DNA from: Bianquea renquensis
Lineage (GTDB): Bacteria > Bacillota > Clostridia > Lachnospirales > Bianqueaceae
Direction of reading: 5' to 3'
Assembly (NCBI RefSeq): GCF_014384895.1
Contig: NZ_JACRSQ010000021.1
Coordinates: 1 to 53,074, forward strand
DNA: 53,074 nucleotides
In this document: piece by piece, positions 24,534 to 32,943 of the stretch
How the letters are laid out: the number at the start of each line of letters is the position of its first letter
How positions within the stretch are numbered: the first letter of the stretch is position 1
Translations under genes and position numbers: made by a program
The notes under the pieces: generated by a model
The model's database searches: none
The model's input: the letters and a program-made list of their open reading frames with translations, nothing else
What the model was told of the DNA's origin: nothing

Positions 24534-27500
24534 AGACTACTCTCCTCAATGGTTCCCTCTACCTTCATATAGATGGCCCGAATTTTATCCAGCGTCTCCG
24601 GGGAAGCATTCCACATTCCTCGCTGATTTGCCTCCAGCAGCCGCTCACTGACTGCGTGGACTGACCAGCTGTTGACCTGCTCCATCCACTTTCTCGTCTC
24701 TTCGTCAAATAAAAACCGCTGGGCAATGCCTTGATACATCCAGTCCTGCGCCACCTCCGCCGTGGCATCCCACCCAAAGAGCGCATCCAGCGCCGCTGAG
24801 ATTTCCTGCGCCCCTTTAAAGCCGTGGCGCTTCAACCCCTCCAGCCATTTCGGGTTGAGAATTTTGCTCCGCAGGATCCGCGCCGTCTCCCGCTTCGTAT
24901 CGCGAATCTTGACCCTCTCCGGGTCCTCGCTGTGGCCAGTCAGCGATATCGGCGTCTTTCCAGAATTGGCTTTGACGCAGGCGATAAGCCCACCGTGGTA
25001 GGAATAGAAATCATCGCTGTCCAACATGTCAATCTCGATGGTGGACTCATTTTTAATGGTCATGGATACGGTGGACATGCGCTGACGAAACATCTCCGTC
25101 ATCACGTCGCCATGGGCTTTTGCGCTATAGCCATGCCCGCTCCAGGTCTCATACACCTTAGCCAAATCCTGGTAATCCGTCCACTGGCGGCTCTCAATCA
25201 AATGAGAGACCCCTGCTCCATAACCGCCGGGCGCACAGCCATACACGCGAACCAGAGATTGGTCCACCGCTCTGTCCTCCGGCATCCCCGATTCCACCAT
25301 GGCCCGCACATCTGCATTCATATGTTTTTTTATAAAGTTAACGTCCTCGCTCTCATCCAAGGCCGCCACACATTTCACGGCCTCATCCATCAACCGGATC
25401 AGATTGGGATACATATCCCGGAATAGGCCGGAGATCCGGAGGGTCACATCCAAACGTGGACGGCCAAGCTCTTCAAGTGGAATCGGCTCCACCCCAATGA
25501 CCCTTGTTGTTTCGCCCAAATAGACAGGGCGCACGCCCATGAGCATCAGCGCCTCCGCAAAATCCTCCCCGCAAGTCTTCAGCGTTCCTCCCGCCCAAAT
25601 GACCATGGCGGTACTCTCCGGGTATCCGCCCTCCTCTTCCTGGTAATGCTTTAGCATCTGGGCAGCCAGCTGCTGGCCGATCTCCCATGCGGCGCGGGAG
25701 GGAATCTGAGACGGATCGCTGGCGTAAAAGTTTCGCCCCGTGGGCAAAAGTGCCACATTGCCCCTTGTAGGATTCCCTCCCAGGGATGGCGGAACAAATC
25801 GCCCCTCATTTCCGGCCAGACAATACTTCATCTCATCCGCTGTGTGATCCAGCTTATCCTTGACGGTCTCACAGAGGAACCGCAGGACCATCTTCACGTC
25901 TGACACAGGGCCGGGAAATTGCTGCGCCTTTACAACCTCCGCAATAGCAGCTGGGTTGTATTCCTCCTGGGCGAGCTGGCCCACCATCTCCCTGGCCCTG
26001 CTGATGGCCTCCTCATAAACCTCCTGCCCCGTTTTGGGCCCAAAAAGTGTGGAGGGCTGATCCTTGATCTCGCTGGCGTTGTAGCCGAGAGCCATCAGCA
26101 CGCTGTCATTGAGTGCAGGGACAGAGCCATTCTTTACCCTCACCAACAGCCGCATAAGATTATCGTACAGCTTGCCCTTCGGAGTCTCCCCAAAGACATG
26201 AAGTCCATCCCGCACCGCCGACTGTTTCAATTCCCCCATCCAGACATGGATTCTACCGATGGCGCCATCCGGATCCCGCTCAAATTCCTCTTTGGTCAGG
26301 CACAGATCCGTCAGCAGTTCCGTCTCCTGCGCCAGCTCATAGATCCGGCTCCCCAGTTGCGGAAGCTGTACAGGCCGCGTCTGCTTGGCATGATAATACT
26401 CCTTTAACGCCTCATCCAGGACCGCCAATGTTTCATAGCTCTCCGCTTCCTCCATGGAGGGAATCAAGTGATCCAGAATCACGGCAGCCGACCGCCGCTT
26501 AGCCTGAATCCCCTCGCCCGTAATTCCGATGTGATAGAGATAGAGATTGGGGACAGTTCCCAGGCAAATATCCGGGTAGCACTGAGATGAGAGACCCACC
26601 TCCTTGCCCGGCAGCCACTCCAGACTGCCGTGGGTTCCAATGTGATACACCACATCCGCGCCGAACACCTCCTCCAGCCATCGGTAGTATCCCACATAGC
26701 TGTAGGGCGGCGTGGCATCCGTGCTGTGGTACAATTCGGCGGCTCGCTCCCCAAAGGCGCGGGAGGGCTGGAGCCCAATGAAGATATTTCCATCGAGAAA
26801 TCCCGGAATCATCAGCTGGCCCTGCTCCGTCAAAACCGTACCGGGAGCCTCGCCCCAACAATCCGCCATCTGCGCTTGGACCCGCCCACTGAGGGAGGAA
26901 AACCATTGTCCCCATTGATCCGGATGAATGCGGTCCGCTGCCCGCTCCATCATGATTTCCGGGGAGAGGAATCTCGTGTCGTTGGTCAGGGCCGACAACA
27001 GATGGTTTGCTATATCCTGCCCGCTTTGCAGCGGAATGGTCGTCAGGACACCTCGCGCTTCCAGCTGCTTCACCATTCGGTACACGGATTCAAAGGTATC
27101 AAGCCCTTCGGCGCAGCCAATCTTGTCATTGCCAGGCGTATTGTGGAATAAAATGGCGATCTTTTGCTCCTCTGGCTTCCGATATCGCAAGTTCGCCCAG
27201 TGGAGGGCTAACTTGCAGAGATGGTCCACTCGGTCAGGGATTGGGACCCATACTTTTCGCGTGATCCCATCTTCCTCCACCAGTTCCTGTGTGGCGCAAG
27301 GCACTGTAATGATCTGTCCATCCAACTCCGGCTGAAAGACTGTGGTGGCCAGGGACATACTGTCGATTCCCTCTGGCCGCACCTCGTACTCCTCCTTGGA
27401 AAACCGTGTATTCATCACCTGGAGGACAGGGACATCCCACTCCTCAAAGATACTGTGGTCCTGCACCTTGTTGCCATCGCCGGGGGAACCCATCTGCGTC

Positions 27501-28273
27501 AGGGAAAAACCCGCTAATACGAGAATCACATCCGGCAGTTTTCGTCCTCGCCAGATAAAATACTCCCCCATGGCATACTTGATTCCCTGTTTATCATCCT
27601 CGTCGTTTGCCATTCGCGTGAACAGCGGCAGAGGGTAGGCCCCCAACGCCTCCAACCGCTCAATGATGGCCTCGATATGTTTTGTATTCCCGTTGAGGAC
27701 CTGCGATTGGTGGAGGATCAGGCCCACTACAGGCCGGCCGCTTTCGGCGGCTCCCCGCAGCACAGCCTCCTCCTCCTCTCTGGGAATCGGTCCACCAGGC
27801 CGGTAGAATCCCCGGCTCAGAGGCGGTTTCGGCGGTGGAACCGGACACGGCATATCAAATCGGGCGCTGGCAATCGCCAGAAACATGGCCGCAAAGTTAT
27901 CCGCATCCGCATACTGGAAATAGGATTGCACCGTGCGGTACTCCTCCGGAGTCACACCGGACGAGGGCATTAACTCCGCGATCTCGTCGGGGAGTGAGGA
28001 TTCGAAATAAGCCGGCATCCAGGCTGTAATCTGTTTCCAAAAGCCCCGAAAATCCGGCAGGATTTGAGCACCTCCGTGAAAATACACGATGGCGTACTGA
28101 CATCCTCTTGCCTCCTCCATCATGGCCGCATACGCATCCGGCTTCTGGCACACATCCCAGAGAGAATAGCAGCTTCCTTGGATAACATCCCCATATTGTT
28201 GCTGCAACATGCGAAAGGCCTTCTTCATGTTCCAAAGCCGGTCTTCCGTAGCGATCAGACAAAAAAAACGCAT
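24530..28273 (-). CDS. CobN/ChlH-type chelatase large subunit (second copy in the operon)
   Basis: A 1247-residue protein of the CobN/BchH superfamily, which holds the tetrapyrrole and metal during ATP-driven insertion with ChlI/ChlD-type AAA+ partners. The superfamily core HIGTHGSLEWLPGK is near residue 541, followed by GTVPNLYLYHIG and QAKRRSAAVILDHL. Further CobN-like blocks are RGNVALLPTGRNFYASDP and YGCAPGGYGAGVSHLIES. Full length and intact. It differs widely from the other copy (for example CAPGGYGAGV against GGAPGTYTNSVG), so it is not a recent duplicate. The substrate may be a cobalt corrinoid, another metallotetrapyrrole, or the reverse reaction, metal removal. ATG 28273 follows GGAGGGTTACA. 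Confidence 0.87.
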   Translation of the reverse strand: MRFFCLIATEDRLWNMKKAFRMLQQQYGDVIQGSCYSLWDVCQKPDAYAAMMEEARGCQYAIVYFHGGAQILPDFRGFWKQITAWMPAYFESSLPDEIAELMPSSGVTPEEYRTVQSYFQYADADNFAAMFLAIASARFDMPCPVPPPKPPLSRGFYRPGGPIPREEEEAVLRGAAESGRPVVGLILHQSQVLNGNTKHIEAIIERLEALGAYPLPLFTRMANDEDDKQGIKYAMGEYFIWRGRKLPDVILVLAGFSLTQMGSPGDGNKVQDHSIFEEWDVPVLQVMNTRFSKEEYEVRPEGIDSMSLATTVFQPELDGQIITVPCATQELVEEDGITRKVWVPIPDRVDHLCKLALHWANLRYRKPEEQKIAILFHNTPGNDKIGCAEGLDTFESVYRMVKQLEARGVLTTIPLQSGQDIANHLLSALTNDTRFLSPEIMMERAADRIHPDQWGQWFSSLSGRVQAQMADCWGEAPGTVLTEQGQLMIPGFLDGNIFIGLQPSRAFGERAAELYHSTDATPPYSYVGYYRWLEEVFGADVVYHIGTHGSLEWLPGKEVGLSSQCYPDICLGTVPNLYLYHIGITGEGIQAKRRSAAVILDHLIPSMEEAESYETLAVLDEALKEYYHAKQTRPVQLPQLGSRIYELAQETELLTDLCLTKEEFERDPDGAIGRIHVWMGELKQSAVRDGLHVFGETPKGKLYDNLMRLLVRVKNGSVPALNDSVLMALGYNASEIKDQPSTLFGPKTGQEVYEEAISRAREMVGQLAQEEYNPAAIAEVVKAQQFPGPVSDVKMVLRFLCETVKDKLDHTADEMKYCLAGNEGRFVPPSLGGNPTRGNVALLPTGRNFYASDPSQIPSRAAWEIGQQLAAQMLKHYQEEEGGYPESTAMVIWAGGTLKTCGEDFAEALMLMGVRPVYLGETTRVIGVEPIPLEELGRPRLDVTLRISGLFRDMYPNLIRLMDEAVKCVAALDESEDVNFIKKHMNADVRAMVESGMPEDRAVDQSLVRVYGCAPGGYGAGVSHLIESRQWTDYQDLAKVYETWSGHGYSAKAHGDVMTEMFRQRMSTVSMTIKNESTIEIDMLDSDDFYSYHGGLIACVKANSGKTPISLTGHSEDPERVKIRDTKRETARILRSKILNPKWLEGLKRHGFKGAQEISAALDALFGWDATAEVAQDWMYQGIAQRFLFDEETRKWMEQVNSWSVHAVSERLLEANQRGMWNASPETLDKIRAIYMKVEGTIEESSL

Positions 28274-28313
28274 TGTAACCCTCCATTCTGAAGCTAACCG
28301 TTCATCTAGCTAA

Positions 28314-29339
28314 CTATTTTCCAGCACAATACTCCATCATAATTTGGTGCATTCTGCAATCTAAGTCACTCCTACATCCAGCCGTCCCAATTCGGCCTGC
28401 CGGACACCCGCCGCGGCATAGAGCCCTATGGCCGCACTCCTGACAAAGGGCGGGGGCCTTTAGCCGGCTCCTCACCGCGCCCGCTCGGTCCAGTTCCTGG
28501 CCCAGAATTCCCAGCAAATAGTCTTCCTGGCCCACGAAGGACGAGCACGGATAGATCCTTCCCCCCGGATCCACCGCCAAAGATCTCTCCGTCTGTGCAT
28601 AGCAGTACGCCTCTTCCACCCCGGGATGATCTTGAAGCCGCCGGATTCGCTCCAGCTCTTTCACCACAAGGGGTACACCTAGTTCCCTCAAAAGGGTATA
28701 TTGATTTAGCAGCGCCCGCAAACCATGGTCCAACTGTTCTGGGGAGGGGGCATGATCCTGTATCGCCCCGCGGCCCATGGGGCGAAAGAGGTCTAAACCA
28801 ATCCCCCCTACACAGCCCAGCCAGAGCGCTAACTCCAACAAGCCACCTAAATGCGGTGCGCTGACATCCGACACCACTGCGGTGAGATTACAGCGCATCC
28901 CTGCCCTCGCCACCTCCCGGATACCCTCGATGATGGACGAAAAGGCTGGTTTTCCATCAGGAAAGACGCGCAGCCCATTGGCGTCACCGTTGCCGTCCAG
29001 GCTGACTCCCAAAGCGCACCCCATCCTCTCCAGGGCTCTCAAGGTCTGGGGCGTCAAAAGCGTACCATTGGTCTGCACGGCGAGCCGCAGGTGCCGGCCG
29101 CTTCTTTGTCCGTACTGCCAGACCGCCTCCATCACAGGAAGGTTTAACAGGGGTTCCCCGCCAGTAAATTGAATCTTTAGCGTCCCTCCCGGTGGACACG
29201 CTTCCTCTACTGCGCGAATCGCCATCTCCGCCGTCATATCTTCCTCTGCCGTCTCCCTCTCGCCAGCCGCATAGCAATAGCGGCAGGCGAGGTTGCACCG
29301 CTGGGTAATCCGCAAAACCAGCAAGGCTAACGGTCCCAT
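28314..29339 (-). CDS. Radical SAM enzyme with C-terminal SPASM domain
   Basis: A 341-residue radical SAM protein. The AdoMet [4Fe-4S] motif CNLACRYC is at Cys15, Cys19, Cys22, with FTGGEPLL for AdoMet binding. The C-terminal SPASM cluster site is canonical: Cys before AVDPGGRIYPC, then CQECGHRALCRGGC (CX2CX5CX3C) and later Cys. SPASM enzymes modify peptides or proteins, and related enzymes (AhbC/AhbD/NirJ) act on propionates of tetrapyrroles. The FTGGEP form looks more like peptide-type members. Start ATG 29339 has GAGGAG upstream and overlaps the previous chelatase gene by 13 bp; the open frame further upstream lies inside that gene. No precursor peptide gene was found nearby. Confidence 0.88.
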   Translation of the reverse strand: MGPLALLVLRITQRCNLACRYCYAAGERETAEEDMTAEMAIRAVEEACPPGGTLKIQFTGGEPLLNLPVMEAVWQYGQRSGRHLRLAVQTNGTLLTPQTLRALERMGCALGVSLDGNGDANGLRVFPDGKPAFSSIIEGIREVARAGMRCNLTAVVSDVSAPHLGGLLELALWLGCVGGIGLDLFRPMGRGAIQDHAPSPEQLDHGLRALLNQYTLLRELGVPLVVKELERIRRLQDHPGVEEAYCYAQTERSLAVDPGGRIYPCSSFVGQEDYLLGILGQELDRAGAVRSRLKAPALCQECGHRALCRGGCPAGRIGTAGCRSDLDCRMHQIMMEYCAGK

Positions 29340-32300
29340 TTTCCAATCTCCTCGTCTGTCTTCTTCAGCCTCTCCGCCCACTGCCCCATTTGGGAGTCCG
29401 TCACGATATCCACATTTCCAGCCTGAATCTCCCCGAAACCGGAAATCGTATCCTCCAGATCTCCTTCCGCTTGGAGATACACACTTTTCAGCTTTCGCCA
29501 TGTCTCCGGCTCGGCTTTCCACTTTCCTCTCGTCTCCAATTCCAGAAAGCGCCGCATCCCCTCTTCCAGAGCATAGGAGTTGTGTTCAGTAAACCACTGG
29601 CGCATGTTCTCATCCAGGAAATATTGCTGTGCAATCGCGTCTAGCGTCTCATGGGACACACTCTCAAGAACGCACTGTGTATCGAATACAGTTTGGATGC
29701 GCCGCATGAGGTCCGCCGCGCCGCTATATCCCTGTCCCATCATCTGCTCTCTCCAAAAATCATTGAGGAGCGTATCCGCAATGGCATTCTCCACATGGTC
29801 CTGCATCCTGACGACTCGAATCTCCCTGGCAGCGCTGCTCTCCCCCATATACTGGCGGATTTCCTTGCCTCCCACCAGGCGGGCCGCCATCTGCAGTCCA
29901 CCCTGAACCCTTGCGCTATAGCTGCTGGCTCCCCCGTCTGTCTTGCGGGAGCTGGTTATATCACAGGATACATCGATCTGCCTTACATTGGCGACAAATG
30001 CCTCCACATCCTGTTCCCCCTGTTTTCCATCCCCATAGACGTAGGAGGAAGAATCGATAAAATACCGGGCCAGATCCCGCTCATCTTTCCACGCGCTGGC
30101 CTTGAGGGCTAGCCCTACACTGTTGGTATAGGTGCCGGGGGCTCCGCCAAAAATCCGCGCCTCGCCCATGGTCTGGGCGTTTTTGCGGACATAGTTCATG
30201 GTCTCCGGTTCATCCAACTCCGCCACAAGATGGACCGCCCGGTCCAGCATAGCAATGGCGGATGGCCAGGCGTCGCGCATAACGCTGGAGATATGGCCCG
30301 TTACGTCGAGGCGTGGCCTTTTCAGTTCTTCCAAAGGCACAGGCCGTAGGCCGATGACACGATTTTCCCCATCCCATATGGGTCTGACGCCCAACAGGGA
30401 TAGAAATTGAGACATCTGCTCGCCGCCTGTGCGGGCGATATCCATGGAAATTAGATTCATGGCGATTTTTTCCGGTATCCGCCCTGCATCTTCCCGATAG
30501 GCAGCGAGAAGGGCCTCCGCCGCCTGTTCCCCTCGCTTATACGCTGCTTGGGTTGGAATTTTATCCGTTTCCACGCCATAGAGATTGCGCCCCGTGGGCA
30601 GGATGCCACGGCCATTGCTCATCGCATCCCCGGCGGGCCCTGGGCTGACATAGGCCCCGGAGAGGGCGCCCATTAGACTTTCCATCTCATGGCGCGCACT
30701 GCTTTCGAGTTGCCCCACAAGCCGCGCTGCATCCCTCGTCAGGATCTGCCCAAAGGGACTTTCCTCCGGTGTCCGCCCCTGGCGGGCCATAGCAATCCAC
30801 TGGCTGAGCCAAAGACCTCTCTCCACAGCGTCCAATTCTGAATCCAGCTGTTCCATCAGCTGTTGATCCGACAGCCAGACCTCCTGGATATACTCTTCCA
30901 TCCACTGGTCCGACGGCACGGCGCCAAATATGTGCCGTCTGGCTCCCCGGCGCCCTGTCTCCGACCGAAGAATCAGGTCGCGCACCATACCGACCCCGAC
31001 ATCAAAATCCTCTTCCCGGTCCAGGATTTTCTTCGCCGCGGGCAGACTTGCCACCTGTTCCAAGATGATTTCCCGGAGTGATTCCGCTTGCCCCAATTCC
31101 TGCCCTTTTGCGTCCAGATACTCCTTGATCTGCGCCGCCAATTTCCGTGCCTCCTGGTCCCCAGCGCTGCCGGGGGACGGCAAATGTCCCAACGTCACCG
31201 CGTAGCTCCGCCGCTTTGCCACAAGAGCTTCCGCTGTAGCGCTTGTATTATACAGGTATAGATTGGGCAAGCTCCCCAGCGCGGCATCGCTAAAGCAGGA
31301 CTCTCCCAACCCGACAGCCTTTCCAGGCAAAAATTCCAGGCTGCCGTGGGTCCCCACGTGGATGCACCCATCGGCCTTAAATCTGCGTTCCATATACCAA
31401 TAGCTTGCCAAGTATTGGTGCGTCGGAGGGCAATGTGGGTCCTGCAAGATCTTGCAGACCTCGCCTGTACATTTGGCGCCATAGCAGCCCCGCTTCGGCT
31501 GTACCATAACTGCCACATTTCCATAGGCAATGCCTGTGATCAGAAGCCGCCCGTTCAGCACCATAGCCTCCCCCGGTGCGGCGCCCCAGCTCTCCTCCAT
31601 GCGGGCCCGCGCCTCTTCGCTCAAGCTCTGATAATACTCTTCATACTCCTCCTGGGGCATGGCATACAAGACCCCGCCGCTGTGTTGGATATCCTCGGCG
31701 CTCGTCCATCGGAAATCACTGTAGGCCTTGCGGTCCATGATCTGCCTATATAGCGCCTTCCCGTCCGGCGGTACATTCTCCAGAGTATAGCCCTCTTGCC
31801 GCATTCGCTTTAAGATCTGGACCACGCTCTCAAAGGCGTCCAGGTCCGAGGCCTGTCCAATGGTAGCCTCCACCCCTGAGCACACCGCATTGTGTAGGAT
31901 GAGGACAATTTTTTTCTCCCGGTTTGGCTTGCTGCGCAACCCCACCCATTTCTCAACGCGGCCGGCCAGCCGGGAAATCCGCTCCGGAATGGCCAGATGG
32001 GTTCGCTTTCCTCCCCCATAGCTGATGAAGACTGGCTCAATCATTCCCTGTAACTCTGGAACCTGATAATTCACAACAAGCTCCGACGCCAGCGGGTTTT
32101 GACTGGCCCTCCAGTCCTCCAACCCCAGTCCGTTGCTCCCCGTGGGCCGCAGGACTGGGATACCCAGCCCAGCAAAATACGCCGCCGCCCTGTCAAACAT
32201 GGACTGTCCGGCCCCACCCTTGACTCCAAAAAATTGAAAATTAATCAGCAGAGAAATGACAGGCCGGCCCTCTTGACAGAAAAATGCCTCCACTGTCTCC

Positions 32301-32932
32301 TCAAAGGAGGGGCAGCCAATCTCCCGGTCCGGAGTGCTTTCCGAATACGCCGCAATCACACCGATATTTCGCTCCTGCAGCGCTCGAATAATCTGATATT
32401 CTGTGTCCATGTCCGCATCCGTCCACCTGGAGCGATAGCTCAGCATGCCCACATAGACAGGGTATGTTCGCCCCTGCGCCTGGAAGAACTCATCCCGACT
32501 GTCATACAGCTGGCCATCCAAAGAATACATACTGGCAAACTGAGTCTTCACCGGTGCTGCGGGGATGGGCAGTTGTTCACCGGCTATGCGTCTCATATAG
32601 AGGGCGGCGTTCTCTAGGTTTTCCTTGCCGCCGTAGCCAAAATACAGACTCAGGGTGCGGACATCCTCCTCCGGAACGGTGGCGATTCCCGCGGCAATGT
32701 TCTCCCCCGTGATGGGAATGACCAGCGGAATCTTCTGAAGAAAAGAATATCCCTTCACCGGCCGGTGATCCCCGTGGTCTGCCCCAACAATGGCCATATC
32801 CGCCTCCAGCACATCAGCCGGAGTTGTAGGCAGCTGGCGTGAATTAGCAAATACAGGCGCAATCCCCGCCTGCCGCAAAATCGCCTCCAGCTGTTTTGTG
32901 TGGAATACATCCCCAATGATCAAGACCCGCAT
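29327..32932 (-). CDS. CobN/ChlH-type chelatase large subunit (first copy in the operon)
   Basis: A 1201-residue CobN/BchH superfamily protein. The core HVGTHGSLEFLPGK is near residue 523, then GSLPNLYLYNTSATAEALVAKRR, GRGILPTGRNLYGVETDKIP and FGGAPGTYTNSVG. The N-terminal MRVLIIGDVFHTKQLEAIL begins a Rossmann-like region. ATG 32932 is preceded by GGAGG at 7 nt; a TTG at 32947 lies before the ribosome site. It starts 11 nt after the ChlD-like gene, so this copy is the likely direct partner of ChlI/ChlD. The metal and macrocycle are not shown by sequence; the riboswitch argues for cobalt or corrinoid. Confidence 0.87.
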   Translation of the reverse strand: MRVLIIGDVFHTKQLEAILRQAGIAPVFANSRQLPTTPADVLEADMAIVGADHGDHRPVKGYSFLQKIPLVIPITGENIAAGIATVPEEDVRTLSLYFGYGGKENLENAALYMRRIAGEQLPIPAAPVKTQFASMYSLDGQLYDSRDEFFQAQGRTYPVYVGMLSYRSRWTDADMDTEYQIIRALQERNIGVIAAYSESTPDREIGCPSFEETVEAFFCQEGRPVISLLINFQFFGVKGGAGQSMFDRAAAYFAGLGIPVLRPTGSNGLGLEDWRASQNPLASELVVNYQVPELQGMIEPVFISYGGGKRTHLAIPERISRLAGRVEKWVGLRSKPNREKKIVLILHNAVCSGVEATIGQASDLDAFESVVQILKRMRQEGYTLENVPPDGKALYRQIMDRKAYSDFRWTSAEDIQHSGGVLYAMPQEEYEEYYQSLSEEARARMEESWGAAPGEAMVLNGRLLITGIAYGNVAVMVQPKRGCYGAKCTGEVCKILQDPHCPPTHQYLASYWYMERRFKADGCIHVGTHGSLEFLPGKAVGLGESCFSDAALGSLPNLYLYNTSATAEALVAKRRSYAVTLGHLPSPGSAGDQEARKLAAQIKEYLDAKGQELGQAESLREIILEQVASLPAAKKILDREEDFDVGVGMVRDLILRSETGRRGARRHIFGAVPSDQWMEEYIQEVWLSDQQLMEQLDSELDAVERGLWLSQWIAMARQGRTPEESPFGQILTRDAARLVGQLESSARHEMESLMGALSGAYVSPGPAGDAMSNGRGILPTGRNLYGVETDKIPTQAAYKRGEQAAEALLAAYREDAGRIPEKIAMNLISMDIARTGGEQMSQFLSLLGVRPIWDGENRVIGLRPVPLEELKRPRLDVTGHISSVMRDAWPSAIAMLDRAVHLVAELDEPETMNYVRKNAQTMGEARIFGGAPGTYTNSVGLALKASAWKDERDLARYFIDSSSYVYGDGKQGEQDVEAFVANVRQIDVSCDITSSRKTDGGASSYSARVQGGLQMAARLVGGKEIRQYMGESSAAREIRVVRMQDHVENAIADTLLNDFWREQMMGQGYSGAADLMRRIQTVFDTQCVLESVSHETLDAIAQQYFLDENMRQWFTEHNSYALEEGMRRFLELETRGKWKAEPETWRKLKSVYLQAEGDLEDTISGFGEIQAGNVDIVTDSQMGQWAERLKKTDEEIGKWDR

Positions 32933-32943
32933 GGAATTCCTCC

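Noticed and set aside
24824..25426. 200-codon plus-strand frame inside the CobN-like gene
   Set aside because: It is antisense within conserved CobN coding sequence; a codon-bias shadow.
28274..28313. Precursor peptide for the SPASM enzyme
   Set aside because: The gap is only 40 bp and no short frame with a ribosome site was found here or elsewhere in the operon.
28314..29522. 402-codon form of the radical SAM protein
   Set aside because: The first 61 codons are a shadow of the CobN 3' end; ATG 29339 has GAGGAG and places the cysteine motif at the usual distance.
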